64,000 nucleotides of DNA from Flavobacterium glycines. GTDB lineage: Bacteria; Bacteroidota; Bacteroidia; Flavobacteriales; Flavobacteriaceae. The notes beneath the pieces are model-generated. The model had not been told where the DNA came from and did no database searches. It worked only from the letters and a program-made list of their open reading frames with translations. This document shows, one piece after another, positions 17,985-28,533 of this stretch (position 1 is its first letter; each line of letters opens with the position of its first letter). A program made the position numbers and the translations under genes. The stretch spans positions 124,001 through 188,000 of the forward strand of contig NZ_FNEO01000002.1 in NCBI RefSeq assembly GCF_900100165.1. The letters are read 5' to 3'.

Positions 17985-20900
17985 CTAACGATACAAACGA
18001 CGGTATTCGGCAGGAGTGTAATTGAATTTTGCTTTAAAACATTTTCCAAAATATTTCAGATCACTAAAACCTACCTCAAAGCAAATTTCCTTTATAAGCA
18101 TATCTTCATTTTTAAGCATCTCGGCAGCCTCATTCAATCGTATATCACGAATGAAAACTACAGGTGATACTCCGGTCAAATCCTTTAATTTATTAAAAAA
18201 ACTGGCACGCGACATGTACATTAGTTTTCCTAATTCTTCCACCGAAAAGTCGGTTTTAGACACATTGTCCTTGACTAATTTAATGACCTGAAACATAAAT
18301 TTATGATCCTGATTTGAAATTTGTAAAGGTTCTTCGACCGAAATCTCAGCTATATTTCCACTGGAATAAAGGAGTTGCAGTCGTTTGCGCTGTTCCAAAA
18401 CATTTTTTACACGGGCTCTTAAATAACTCACATTAAAAGGCTTAACCATGTACTCATCGGCGCCATATTCCATTCCTTCTAATTTATTTTCTATTGCAGT
18501 TTTAGCACTTAGCAAAATGACCGGAATGTGGCTTGTTGCAATGTTTTTCCGGATTAACTTAAGCATTTCAATACCATCCATTTGTGGCATCATAATATCG
18601 CTAATAATAAAATCAGGACACAATCTGGCGGTTTTTAAATGACCTTCAATACCGTTCTCAGCAACATGAATGGTATAATCCTCTTCTAAAACCGATACTA
18701 TAAAATTCCTTAATTCAGGATCATCCTCCACGACTAAACCCAGCTGTTTTCCTTTGCTGTCCGTTTCCGTTTTTTGTATAACAGCTTCATTTTCATTTTC
18801 TGTATCAACTGTTACATCTTCATCGGATTCCTCAAATACAATATCCACATCTTCATTAAAATGATGAAAACCTTTTAAGAAACAAAGCTGGAAACTACTC
18901 CCTTTACCCGCCACACTATCTACCAGTATAGTTGCCCCATGTTTATCGGCTAAATCCTTCACTATCGAAAGTCCGATTCCCGTACTCGGATTATTTGGGT
19001 TTTCGTTATAATTAGTAAAACGTACGAACAATCGCTTTTGAATTACCGGATTAATTCCCGGACCATTATCGCTCACTTTTACCAAAACTTGTCTTTCTGT
19101 TTCCTCTACAACTACTTCCACTGTATCACCTTTATGGCAATACTTAAAAGCATTTGAAATTAAATTAACCAAAATTTTATCCATACTATCGGCATCGGCC
19201 CAAACAATAGGAGTTGCAGCATTTACTTTTAGCTCCAAACGTATCTTGCTCTGTAAACTTATTTCTCTGAAGTTTTCACATACTTTAGCAGCAAATTCAC
19301 CTAAATTAATAGCTCTAACTTCTAATTTTCTATTTTGAATTTTCCTTAAATCTAAAATCTGATTGACCAAATTCAACAAACGATTACTGTTTCTCTCAAT
19401 TCCCTGAAGTTGCATTTTTACTGATTCCGGTATATTGTTATCCGATAACATTTTCTCAACCGGAGCGGTAATCATGGTAAGCGGCGTTCGAATTTCATGT
19501 GAAATATCAGTAAAAAACTTCATCTTTAATTCAGATACCTGTTTCTCAATCTGAACATCGTTTCGCAATTTCAGGATAGTAGAAAAAGTACGTCTGATAA
19601 AACTAAAAAGAGCGATTGCTAACAAAATATAGCAGATTATTGCCAAATTAGTCCACCAAATTGAAGGCAGAATTGTGATTTTAATTTTTCGCTCATTATT
19701 CACCCATAAATTATGATCGTTAGTAGATGCTATCAATAGGGTATAGTTTCCCCTACTCAAATTAGTATAATTAATAGACTGCCCTCCTTTGATATAATTC
19801 CACTGATTATCGACCCCTTCTAATTTATAACGATATAAGATATTTTCATTTTTCACATAATCCAATGCCGAAAATTGAACCCTGAAAAAATTCTGGTCGT
19901 GTTCCAGCCTGACTTCCTGTAATAAATCAGGATTAGCAGGCGTTTCAGGATTTATTTCATGCAACTCCTTATTATTGACGGTGAAATTACTAATTGCCAA
20001 ATAAGGTCTGAATCTATAAGGTTGAATATTCTCAGGTTTAAAAACCACGGCTCCACTGGAATAACCCGATACAATTTCTCCATTGGGAAGACGGCATTTA
20101 GTAGCTTCGGAGAATATTTCGTTGCCAATAAGGGATTTTATTTCAGGAAAAGTTTCCGAAGAATTATTCTTTGGATCAAATCGCACAATCTGATTGCTTC
20201 CCATAAGCCATATTTTCCCCAATCGGTCCTCCTGCATCGACACAACACCATCAATAGGAAATCCAATGGTTTCTTCACCAAAAGATTGCACTTTCAACTT
20301 CCCTTGTTGATTCAAATCGGCCAACAGCATCCCTTTTCCATTAGTGGCTAATGCTAACTTATTTTCTGAAGTTACCAGCATATCCAGGATATCATTTCCT
20401 GAAACTTGTGGGTATTCCTGAAATTGTAATGTCTTTAGGGATTTATTTTTTCCTGAAAAAGAAAACAGCTTATAAGAAGAAATAAAAAACAGCTGATGAT
20501 TTTTACTTTCAACAATAGAGCGAACTCTGTCGGCCGATTTTATCGGGTAATTTTTCAATTCATTTCGATAATTAATAAAATAAATTTTAGAATTGGACTC
20601 CCTGATTAAATTGACACCTCCGCCCCAGGTAGCCAAATAAATCTGCCCTGAACCAGCCTGAAAAATTCTATAAATATCATCCGAACTAATACTGTAACGA
20701 TTAGCCTCATTGTACTTATAATGAATTACTTTATAATTGAATGCTTTTGCTGTTGGTAGCAAACAATACAATCCGTTACCTCTGGTACCTACCCAAATTC
20801 TGCCTTTATTATCCTGCAACATGTGGTAAATATCAGCTCCCCAGCCAGGACCTCCCGGAGACAAAGTTCCATCGGCTCCCAAAACGCCTATCTTTATTTT

Positions 20901-22337
20901 TTTAGAATCAAATAATGTAATTTTATCCGTACGACTAGCCACCCAAAGATTGCCTTTTCTGTCTGACATTAAACCTCTGACATTATTTTTTTTACTGCCT
21001 TGAGGCAAATTCAATTTTAAAGTTGAAAAACGCTTATTGTCAAAAATCATTAAATCCAGTCCTTGCCGATAAGAACAAAACCATAAATTCCCCAGTCTGT
21101 CAAATGTGGCTGCGTGCATAACATCTGAAACTAGCTCTGCTGACTCTTTCATAGCATGCGATATCGACAACAACTTATCTCTTTTTTTATCCCAATAAGC
21201 CAATGCTCCCCCATTGGGCTGAACCCAAATACTTCCATCAGGAGCCTTAATCAAAAATGTTTTTCTTGGTACATTTACTGCCGCAGGATCACTGGAATCA
21301 ACTTGCAAATATTTTAATTTTCTGCTAATTAAATCAAATCGATAGACTCCTGGTCCTGTTGTGGTTTCAAACCAAAAATATCTCGAATGCGTCAATCCCA
21401 AATACTTAATATTAGCATCCGGAAAACCTACTGTGAACTTACTGTTATATAAATCCAGTTTAGCCGTTTTTATATCATAATAACCAATTCCATGAGTCTT
21501 GGTTATGATAATCACCTTACCTCCAGACACATATTTCATTTTGTCAATATCAGCGTTTATTCCTAATTGAACATCGAAAAAAGTACTGGACTGTTTAGAA
21601 TAACGGGTTAGCCTACCAGCAGTTCCTGCAAACCATAACTCGTCTTTAGTTTCCATAACCGAATTATAGGAATACGATTTCCCCGAAGGTCTCGTCATAT
21701 TAAAAAAGAAATATTCAGGAACCTCAGCTGTCTTTTTTAACCTGCAAATACCTTTGCTTGTTAAAAACCAGGTAGTCCCCATGCCATCTTCATATACTTC
21801 CTGAATTCCTCCTCCCTTCAATTTAGCCCGGTCAAAATAAATAGGTTTGATTTCCTTATTCGTTTCAAAAGCAACTGCTTCGTTTTTATTATCCGAAAAC
21901 AACCAAACTCTGCCCGAAGACATCAGCCTATATTGCTTGAATGAATTATTGGAATATTTTTTAGAATAAGCTTCTAAAGGAGAATGATAATTTAGATTCT
22001 TAATGTCAAAATAATAAATTTCGTCCTGCTCTGATTTGATCCAAATGCGTCCGTTTTTATCAAATTTAAAACTTGAAACCCTATTGGATAACAGATTTAA
22101 TTTTCCTCTTTGTTGTACTTCAAAATTTTGAAAAGTATTACCATCATACCTAATTAAGCCAATATAAGTCCCTAACCAAATAAATCCTTTTTCATCTTGT
22201 TGAATATCTAAAATACGCGACTGACTTAACTTGGCATCAGCAGTAAAACGTTTCAAAACCCCAAATGGCTGAGCCAAAGAGAATCCTGAAATCAGACAGA
22301 AAAGGGCAACAATACTATTTCTTTTTAAAATCTTCAT
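17985..22337 (-). CDS. Hybrid two-component system regulator (sensor kinase, receiver, AraC output)
   Basis: This 1450-residue protein senses a glycan fragment in the periplasm and switches on the locus. It has an N-terminal signal sequence, a two-bladed set of Reg_prop beta-propeller repeats (about 25-790, many GNLWVAS/GRIWVGT blades), a Y_Y_Y domain (about 800-870) and a membrane segment near 880-900. The HisKA box is DISHEIRTP (H947). The HATPase has NLISNAFKY and GPGIN. The receiver has SDIMMP with phospho-acceptor D1247. An AraC helix-turn-helix ends the protein (about 1345-1450, EICFEVGFSDLKYF). All key residues are present. It diverges from the GH3 gene and reads towards the susCD operon, the usual arrangement for a cognate regulator. 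The ligand is probably a pectin oligomer (inference). Confidence 0.96.
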   Translation of the reverse strand: MKILKRNSIVALFCLISGFSLAQPFGVLKRFTADAKLSQSRILDIQQDEKGFIWLGTYIGLIRYDGNTFQNFEVQQRGKLNLLSNRVSSFKFDKNGRIWIKSEQDEIYYFDIKNLNYHSPLEAYSKKYSNNSFKQYRLMSSGRVWLFSDNKNEAVAFETNKEIKPIYFDRAKLKGGGIQEVYEDGMGTTWFLTSKGICRLKKTAEVPEYFFFNMTRPSGKSYSYNSVMETKDELWFAGTAGRLTRYSKQSSTFFDVQLGINADIDKMKYVSGGKVIIITKTHGIGYYDIKTAKLDLYNSKFTVGFPDANIKYLGLTHSRYFWFETTTGPGVYRFDLISRKLKYLQVDSSDPAAVNVPRKTFLIKAPDGSIWVQPNGGALAYWDKKRDKLLSISHAMKESAELVSDVMHAATFDRLGNLWFCSYRQGLDLMIFDNKRFSTLKLNLPQGSKKNNVRGLMSDRKGNLWVASRTDKITLFDSKKIKIGVLGADGTLSPGGPGWGADIYHMLQDNKGRIWVGTRGNGLYCLLPTAKAFNYKVIHYKYNEANRYSISSDDIYRIFQAGSGQIYLATWGGGVNLIRESNSKIYFINYRNELKNYPIKSADRVRSIVESKNHQLFFISSYKLFSFSGKNKSLKTLQFQEYPQVSGNDILDMLVTSENKLALATNGKGMLLADLNQQGKLKVQSFGEETIGFPIDGVVSMQEDRLGKIWLMGSNQIVRFDPKNNSSETFPEIKSLIGNEIFSEATKCRLPNGEIVSGYSSGAVVFKPENIQPYRFRPYLAISNFTVNNKELHEINPETPANPDLLQEVRLEHDQNFFRVQFSALDYVKNENILYRYKLEGVDNQWNYIKGGQSINYTNLSRGNYTLLIASTNDHNLWVNNERKIKITILPSIWWTNLAIICYILLAIALFSFIRRTFSTILKLRNDVQIEKQVSELKMKFFTDISHEIRTPLTMITAPVEKMLSDNNIPESVKMQLQGIERNSNRLLNLVNQILDLRKIQNRKLEVRAINLGEFAAKVCENFREISLQSKIRLELKVNAATPIVWADADSMDKILVNLISNAFKYCHKGDTVEVVVEETERQVLVKVSDNGPGINPVIQKRLFVRFTNYNENPNNPSTGIGLSIVKDLADKHGATILVDSVAGKGSSFQLCFLKGFHHFNEDVDIVFEESDEDVTVDTENENEAVIQKTETDSKGKQLGLVVEDDPELRNFIVSVLEEDYTIHVAENGIEGHLKTARLCPDFIISDIMMPQMDGIEMLKLIRKNIATSHIPVILLSAKTAIENKLEGMEYGADEYMVKPFNVSYLRARVKNVLEQRKRLQLLYSSGNIAEISVEEPLQISNQDHKFMFQVIKLVKDNVSKTDFSVEELGKLMYMSRASFFNKLKDLTGVSPVVFIRDIRLNEAAEMLKNEDMLIKEICFEVGFSDLKYFGKCFKAKFNYTPAEYRRLYR

Positions 22338-22410
22338 AGTTACAAAAGTATCAAAATTCCGGTCCGAACCTAAAACGACTACTCTTCCTAGCTAAACACC
22401 CCTTCTTAAA

Positions 22411-22498
22411 TAGCAATTTGTCTACCATTTAGGTATTCTCCAAAATTTAAAAAAACAGCTTCTAGCTTTACGACATCCCTCAAATAGCGATTTACCCC
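22411..22498 (+). promoter_or_regulatory. Paired TAGCRATTT sites between regulator and GH3 genes
   Basis: AAATAGCAATTT (22408-22419) and AAATAGCGATTT (22482-22493) are 11 of 12 identical and 74 bp apart, about seven helix turns. Each is followed by a C-rich stretch (TCTACC, ACCCC). The second lies about 28 bp ahead of the TAATTTTG box of GH3. They are candidate sites of the neighbouring AraC-domain regulator. Confidence 0.4.
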
Positions 22499-22520
22499 AA
22501 CAGAATAAAACACAATCATC

Positions 22521-22528
22521 TAATTTTG
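22521..22528 (+). promoter_or_regulatory. Putative -7 promoter box of the GH3 gene
   Basis: TAATTTTG is a perfect match to the Bacteroidota consensus TAnnTTTG. No good -33 TTTG is seen at the usual distance, which would fit a promoter that needs an activator. The leader to the GH3 ATG at 22700 would be about 165 nt. Confidence 0.4.
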
Positions 22529-22699
22529 TTTTACTTGTGTTTAAGTAAGCAAAAACATTTCTATATTAGAAAAACAATTATTGAAAATTAAAGAACCTAA
22601 ATATTAATCTCTAAAAAAAATGATATGAAATCGCCATTAACAAAAGATATACAAAGGCGACACCATATTACGACCACTAAAAAAACAAATTGTACATCT

Positions 22700-25315
22700 A
22701 TGAAAAAAATAAACTCTTTAGTGTTTATTATTAGTCTCACAACAATAACCACATTTGCACAGCAGGACTTCAAGTTTACCAATACTGCCCTGCCCATAGA
22801 AGAACGGGTAAATGATTTAGTATCCAGAATGACTGTTGATGAAAAAATCAATCAATTAATGGATTCCTCACCTGCTATAGAACGCCTTGGTGTACCCGAA
22901 TACAACTGGTGGAACGAATCTTTACACGGGGTTGCCCGTGCCGGATATGCCACTGTTTTTCCGCAATCTATTTCGATAGCCTCTTCCTGGGATCGACAAT
23001 TAATTTTTGACGTAGCCAATGCCATTTCCGATGAAGCCCGAGCCAAACATCACGAATATTTGAGACGAGGACAACACGGCATGTACCAGGGATTGACATT
23101 TTGGTCGCCTAATGTCAATATTTTCCGTGATCCGCGTTGGGGTCGTGGTCATGAAACCTATGGTGAAGATCCTTTTCTTACCTCACAATTAGGACTTAAT
23201 TACGTGAATGGCCTTCAGGGAACGGATAAAAAATACCTGAAAGTTATTGCTACCGCTAAACATTATGCAGTACATTCAGGTCCGGAACCATCACGCCATC
23301 AATTTAATGCCCAAACCAGTGACAGGGATCTTTACGAAACCTATCTTCCTGCTTTCCGAACTTTGGTCAAAGAAGGTCATGTTTACTCGGTAATGGGAGC
23401 CTATAACCGTTTCAGAGGAGAATCTGCCAGTGCCAGTCCTTTTTTATTTGATATTCTTAGAAACAAATGGGGATTTAATGGTTATATCGTATCCGATTGT
23501 GGAGCGGTAACCGATATTTGGAAATGGCACAAAATTACTCCTGATGCAGCAACAGCCTCAGCTTTAGCTGTAAAAACAGGACTTGATTTAGAATGCGGTA
23601 GCAGTTATAAATCATTAAAGGAAGCCCTTGACCGCAAATTGCTGACAGAAGCCGACATTGATATTACCTTAAAACGTTTGTTTACAGCCCGTTTTAAACT
23701 GGGAATGTTTGACCCTGAAGAAATTGTTCCTTATGCGCAGATTCCTTTTTCAGTAAATAACAACGATGCTCATAACTATCTGGCCAGGGTAGCTTCGCAA
23801 AAAAGTATTGTTCTTTTAAAAAACCAGAATCAGACACTTCCGCTTTCAAAAAACATCAAAACGGTTGCTGTAATTGGGCCAAATGCCAATGATGTGCAAT
23901 CCTTATGGGGAAATTACAGTGGTATACCAAGCAACCCAATAACTGTATTAAAAGGAATCCAAAACAAATTAGAGCCCAATACAAAAGTCTTGTATGCCAA
24001 AGGTACCGATCTTGCTAAAGGAGTCCCTGAAATGAATGTTATTCCGTCCGTTTATTTTCAAAATGAAAACGGCACTCAGGGTTTAACAGCGGAATATTTT
24101 AACAATAGCAAATGGGAAGGAAAACCTTTATTTACAAGAACAGACGATAATATTGATTTTCATTGGGACATTGACACTCCTGATTCCCGTTTAAAAATGG
24201 GAAATTACAGCGTGCGATGGTCTGGTTATCTTGTTGCTCCAAAAACAGGAACTTACTCCATTTCGGAATGGTCAAAACCCTTTATGACTGTTGAAATTGA
24301 AGGTGGAAAAAGTACCGGCGGAAAAAACAATCATAGCCCGCGAATTCGTTCACAAAAAATACAATTAGAAGCTGGAAAAAAATACAGAATAGAGGTAAAA
24401 TACCAAAACTTCTATGGCGATGCAATAGCCCAACTTTTATGGGCCGAACCACAAGAAAATGTATTACAGCAGGCTGTTCAGGTGGCTAATCAGGCGGATG
24501 CTGTAGTTCTTGTATTGGGATTAAATGAGCGCCTGGAAGGCGAAGAAATGAAAGTAGAAGCTGATGGTTTTGATGGCGGAGACCGCACCAGTCTTGATTT
24601 GCCGTCCAATCAGGAAGAATTAATGAAGGCTATGGTAGCAACAGGAAAACCCGTAGCTTTAGTTTTAATCAATGGTAGTGCGCTTTCTATCAATTGGGCT
24701 AATGACAATGTCCCTGCTATTTTAACTGCCGGATATCCAGGACAACAAGGTGGTAATGCCATTGCCGATGTACTTTTTGGCGACTACAATCCTGCAGGCC
24801 GACTACCGGTTACCTATTACAAATCTGTCGACCAACTTCCTTCATTTGAAAATTATGACATGAAAGGGAGAACTTATCGTTATTTCGATAAAAAACCTTT
24901 ATATCCTTTTGGATTTGGTTTGAGTTATACCCAATTCAAATACAGTAATTTGCAAATTCCTGCCAATATAAATGCTGAAAAAGATTTTGAGGTATCAGTT
25001 GATGTAACTAATATAGGCGACCATGATGGAGATGAAGTAGTTGAATTGTATCTAAAAGACGAAAAGGCATCCACACCACGACCTATTGTTCAATTAGAAG
25101 GTTTTGAGCGCATTCATCTTAAAAAAGGTGAAACTAAAACGGTTCATTTTACAATTACACCAAGACAACTTTCTTTAATTGATAAAAAAAGACAACGTAT
25201 TATAGAACCGGGATGGTTTACTATTTCAATTGGAGGAAAACTACCCGATAATTCTCATGATAATCAAAATGCACGATTTAAAATTAATAGCAAATCTTTA
25301 TTACTTGAAAAATAG
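22700..25315 (+). CDS. GH3 family beta-glycosidase with PA14 insert
   Basis: This secreted or periplasmic enzyme removes terminal beta-linked sugars. The start at 22700 is chosen because it begins directly with a signal peptide (MKKINSLVFI to TFAQ); an upstream in-frame ATG at 22625 only adds a polar, unlikely extension. The product is 871 residues. The order is a GH3 N-terminal barrel with nucleophile D266 in VSDCGAV, the GH3 C-terminal domain, split by a PA14 domain (LTAEYFNN to RWSGYLVAPKTG, about residues 455-590), and a fibronectin III-like cap (VSVDVTNIGDHDGDEV). This layout is common in beta-glucosidases and beta-xylosidases. It diverges from the pectin regulator, so it probably trims oligomers from the same polysaccharide. 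Confidence 0.94.
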   Translation: MKKINSLVFIISLTTITTFAQQDFKFTNTALPIEERVNDLVSRMTVDEKINQLMDSSPAIERLGVPEYNWWNESLHGVARAGYATVFPQSISIASSWDRQLIFDVANAISDEARAKHHEYLRRGQHGMYQGLTFWSPNVNIFRDPRWGRGHETYGEDPFLTSQLGLNYVNGLQGTDKKYLKVIATAKHYAVHSGPEPSRHQFNAQTSDRDLYETYLPAFRTLVKEGHVYSVMGAYNRFRGESASASPFLFDILRNKWGFNGYIVSDCGAVTDIWKWHKITPDAATASALAVKTGLDLECGSSYKSLKEALDRKLLTEADIDITLKRLFTARFKLGMFDPEEIVPYAQIPFSVNNNDAHNYLARVASQKSIVLLKNQNQTLPLSKNIKTVAVIGPNANDVQSLWGNYSGIPSNPITVLKGIQNKLEPNTKVLYAKGTDLAKGVPEMNVIPSVYFQNENGTQGLTAEYFNNSKWEGKPLFTRTDDNIDFHWDIDTPDSRLKMGNYSVRWSGYLVAPKTGTYSISEWSKPFMTVEIEGGKSTGGKNNHSPRIRSQKIQLEAGKKYRIEVKYQNFYGDAIAQLLWAEPQENVLQQAVQVANQADAVVLVLGLNERLEGEEMKVEADGFDGGDRTSLDLPSNQEELMKAMVATGKPVALVLINGSALSINWANDNVPAILTAGYPGQQGGNAIADVLFGDYNPAGRLPVTYYKSVDQLPSFENYDMKGRTYRYFDKKPLYPFGFGLSYTQFKYSNLQIPANINAEKDFEVSVDVTNIGDHDGDEVVELYLKDEKASTPRPIVQLEGFERIHLKKGETKTVHFTITPRQLSLIDKKRQRIIEPGWFTISIGGKLPDNSHDNQNARFKINSKSLLLEK

Positions 25316-25382
25316 GTATTCCTTTTTGTTTTTCCTCTGCTTATTCCTAATAAAAATGCTTTGAACACTATTATTGTAATAG

Positions 25383-25416
25383 ACAAAATGCCAAACTTTA
25401 CAGTTTGGCATTTTGT
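25383..25416. terminator. Perfect 15-bp hairpin terminator after GH3
   Basis: The arms ACAAAATGCCAAACT (25383-25397) and AGTTTGGCATTTTGT (25402-25416) pair perfectly around a 4-base loop. A-rich and T-rich flanks on both sides let it work in both directions. It lies between the converging GH3 and symporter genes. Confidence 0.85.
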
Positions 25417-25564
25417 ATTCTGTATATTTTCTAAATTAAAAATGCATTAATCAGAATCTTAATATTTGATTTTTCTATTAACATTCAGTTGTTCTCCCAA
25501 TCCTAAAATACTTTCTATTTATAACCACTTAGCTGAATAATTTTTAGCAAAGTAGCCAATTTAA

Positions 25565-27202
25565 TTACCAAAAAACAGTATATAATGCTACTAATACACT
25601 ACAGATAATAAATGACCCAATTATAAATTCTGAAGAAACTTTAAACATTGTTGTATCTACTTCTATCTTGTGTTTTTCATGTTCAAGAACTGGCTCTGGT
25701 CTTAAAAGACTGACTCCAATCATAATTGCTACTATCATAACAAAAGTGATACTCATTCTGTCCAGGAAAGGAAAATCGGGAAAAGCGCCGTTTGTCCATA
25801 CTGGTAAAAACTTTAACACCGTAGCAATAGGCACCGTTAACAAAGCACCTGCAAGTCCCGCATTAGCAGTGGTTTTCTTCCAGAACATTCCTAACATAAA
25901 AATCGCCAATACACCTGGTGAAAAGAAACCTACGTATTCCTGAATGAACTGATAAGCCTGATCTAAAGATTTTAACGAAGGAGCAACAATTGCACCAATA
26001 AACATAGCCACTACGACAGCCAATCTTCCTACACGCACCAATTTTTTTTCAGATGTCGTTTTATCGAAATATTTTCTGTAAATATCCAAAGAAAAAATCG
26101 TCGAAATACTATTGGCTTTACCCGCTAAAGAAGCCACAATTGCAGCCGTTAAAGCAGCCAAAGCAATTCCTTTTAAACCTGCTGGTAATAAATTCATCAA
26201 GGTAGGATAAGCGCGATCCGGTTTTAAAACTCCTGCGGCATCCAGCATTTCGTGCTGAAACATACCATTTTGATGCATCACATACATGGCAATACCCGGT
26301 AAAACGGCAATAACCGGAACTAATAATTTTAAAAAGGCAGCAAACAAAATTCCTTTTCGTGCTGTTTTTAAATCGGCTCCCAAAGCTCTTTGAACGATAT
26401 ACTGATTGCATCCCCAATAAGCCAGATTATTAATTAGCATCCCTCCTACAATTACCGACATCCCTGGTAACTCTGTATAATGTGGGTTTGATTTATCAAA
26501 TATCATTTGTAAATGTCCCGGTGCTTTATCAGCTATGATTGACAATCCTTTAAAAATATCTTTCCCAAATCCGAACTGTTCTGAAAGTAAGGTTAATGCT
26601 AAATAAGTAGTTACCAAACCACCCAATATCAATACAATTACCTGAAACATATCGGTATATCCAATTACTTTCATTCCTCCCAAAGTAACGATAACCGAAA
26701 ACAAACTTAATCCTATAACACAAAATTCAAAACTAACCGGTGCTATCGAAGAAATGGCTAAAGCTCCTAAATAAATAATCGAAGTAAGATTTACAAAAAT
26801 ATAAATCAAGAGCCAGATCACCGCCATAATTGCGCTTACGGTATCATTATATCGTTTTGCCAAAAATTGTGGCATGGTAAAAATCTTGTTCTTAAGATAT
26901 ACCGGAAGAATAAACATAGCCACTATAATCAATGTCGCTGCCGACATCCATTCGTAAGAAGAAATTGCTAATCCAAGTGCAAAACCTGAACCACTCATTC
27001 CAATAAAATGCTCCGCTGAAATATTAGAAGCAATTAGTGAAGCACCAATGGCCCACCAGGTAAGTGATCCTTCTGCTAAAAAATAATCATTTGAACTTGT
27101 AACTGCATTTTTCTTACTTCGGTAAATATACATTCCATAAGAAGTGACAATAACAAAATAAATAAGAAAAACAATGTAATCTGCGGTTTGTAATGCATTC
27201 AT
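25565..27202 (-). CDS. Sodium:solute symporter (SSS/SGLT family)
   Basis: This 545-residue inner membrane protein couples Na+ entry to uptake of a sugar or sugar acid. About 14 membrane segments are visible. Family features include SNISAEHFIGMSGSGFALG in the first inverted repeat, GGMKVIGYTDMFQ, and GCNQYIVQRALGA. Its length is typical for SGLT-like bacterial transporters. It is a single gene whose 3' end faces the GH3 gene. Its place beside the pectin locus suggests import of the final monosaccharide (galacturonate, arabinose or xylose), but the substrate cannot be read from sequence. Confidence 0.92.
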   Translation of the reverse strand: MNALQTADYIVFLIYFVIVTSYGMYIYRSKKNAVTSSNDYFLAEGSLTWWAIGASLIASNISAEHFIGMSGSGFALGLAISSYEWMSAATLIIVAMFILPVYLKNKIFTMPQFLAKRYNDTVSAIMAVIWLLIYIFVNLTSIIYLGALAISSIAPVSFEFCVIGLSLFSVIVTLGGMKVIGYTDMFQVIVLILGGLVTTYLALTLLSEQFGFGKDIFKGLSIIADKAPGHLQMIFDKSNPHYTELPGMSVIVGGMLINNLAYWGCNQYIVQRALGADLKTARKGILFAAFLKLLVPVIAVLPGIAMYVMHQNGMFQHEMLDAAGVLKPDRAYPTLMNLLPAGLKGIALAALTAAIVASLAGKANSISTIFSLDIYRKYFDKTTSEKKLVRVGRLAVVVAMFIGAIVAPSLKSLDQAYQFIQEYVGFFSPGVLAIFMLGMFWKKTTANAGLAGALLTVPIATVLKFLPVWTNGAFPDFPFLDRMSITFVMIVAIMIGVSLLRPEPVLEHEKHKIEVDTTMFKVSSEFIIGSFIICSVLVALYTVFW

Positions 27203-27402
27203 AATTTTGAGTTGGTTTGGTTTATTATAGCCAATAGCAAGACTATCTACACAAAAATAGAATCTAAACGAAAACCAAATATGGATTATTTATGCTAATG
27301 CATGGATTGTTTTTACAGAAATAGCTAATAATCAATTTAATTAGCCTGAAAATCTGCTTCGCCTGAATATTTATTATAACACGGTCTTACTTTTAACCCT
27401 AA

Positions 27403-27437
27403 ATAAAAAATGCCTCCCGAATTGAGAAGCATTTTTT
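27403..27437 (-). terminator. Terminator of the alcohol dehydrogenase gene
   Basis: On the minus strand AATGCTTCTC pairs with GGAGGCATT through two G-U pairs and is followed by a TTTTTTA run. It lies about 30 nt after the dehydrogenase stop. Confidence 0.7.
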
Positions 27438-27464
27438 TATTTACAATAACTCTTTATGATAATA

Positions 27465-28520
27465 TTATTCTTTGAGTGAAACCATATCAATTACAAAACG
27501 GTATTTGACATCGCCTTTTTCCAAACGCTCAAAGGCATTGTTTACATCTTGAACTTGAATCAATTCGATATCAGCGGTAATGTTATGTTCAGCACAGAAG
27601 TCAAGCATTTCTTGGGTCTCGACAATCCCTCCGATATTGGAACCAGCAAAACTTTTTCGACCCATTACCACATTGAAAGCACCAATTTCTAATTGTTCCG
27701 GTGGCAAACCAACTAAAACAAGGGCACCGTCGTGCTTCAAGAGATTCAGATACGAATTAATATCGTGTTTAGCAGAAACGGTGTCAATAATAAAATTTAG
27801 TTTCCCCGTATATTGGCTCATTTGGTCTGGGTCAGTAGATAAGACGGCATTATGCGCACCAAGACGTTTGGCATCTTCTACTTTGGATTGCGAAGTGGTA
27901 AATACTGTTACTTCAGCCCCCATGGCTTTTGCTATTTTGATGGCCAAATGACCTAATCCACCAATTCCCAAAACACCCACTTTTTTCCCCGGTCCGGCAT
28001 TCCAATGTCTTAAAGGCGAATATACCGTAATTCCCGCACATAATAAAGGTGCTGCTGCAGCCAAATCTAAATTTTCAGGAACATGTAACACGTACTTGTC
28101 TTCGCAAACATAAGTTTCGGCAAAACCACCATAAGTGACTCCACCCAAATATTTGTCAGGAGAATTAAAAGAAAAAGTTGGGAATTGGTCACAAAATTGC
28201 TCCAAACCTTCGTGGCAGCTCTCACATTCCTGACAAGAATCGACAATACAACCCACTGCGGATAAATCCCCAACTTTAAATTTTTTAACATGGCTACCCA
28301 CTCTGGTAACTCTTCCCACAATTTCGTGTCCGGGAACAATTGGGTAAGCTGTCATTCCGAAATCATTCTTGATTTGATGTAAGTCGGAGTGGCAAATTCC
28401 ACAATACAGGATTTCCATCTCAACATCGTGAGCCTGCAGTTCCCTGCGATTGATATTTATTGTTTCTAAAGGCTGGTCGGAAGCCTTAGCTCCAAAGGCT
28501 TTTACTGTTGTTGTTTCCAT
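27465..28520 (-). CDS. Zinc-dependent NAD(P) alcohol dehydrogenase (MDR family)
   Basis: This 351-residue cytoplasmic enzyme interconverts aldehydes and alcohols. Catalytic zinc ligands are C43 in CGICHSD, H65 in GHE and the Cys in LLCAGIT (about 163). Structural zinc cysteines are C96, C99, C102 and C110. The Rossmann loop is GIGGLGHLA (about 185-193). It resembles the YahK/cinnamyl-alcohol dehydrogenase group, which prefers NADPH (family knowledge). It sits 13 nt downstream of the cupin-decarboxylase gene on the same strand, so the two are probably co-transcribed. A role in aldehyde clearance fits the many reductases nearby. Confidence 0.93.
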   Translation of the reverse strand: METTTVKAFGAKASDQPLETININRRELQAHDVEMEILYCGICHSDLHQIKNDFGMTAYPIVPGHEIVGRVTRVGSHVKKFKVGDLSAVGCIVDSCQECESCHEGLEQFCDQFPTFSFNSPDKYLGGVTYGGFAETYVCEDKYVLHVPENLDLAAAAPLLCAGITVYSPLRHWNAGPGKKVGVLGIGGLGHLAIKIAKAMGAEVTVFTTSQSKVEDAKRLGAHNAVLSTDPDQMSQYTGKLNFIIDTVSAKHDINSYLNLLKHDGALVLVGLPPEQLEIGAFNVVMGRKSFAGSNIGGIVETQEMLDFCAEHNITADIELIQVQDVNNAFERLEKGDVKYRFVIDMVSLKE

Positions 28521-28533
28521 AATATTTTTTACT

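Noticed and set aside
19959..20351. 130-codon plus-strand ORF inside the hybrid regulator
   Set aside because: It is a shadow of the propeller-coding region, with no independent support.
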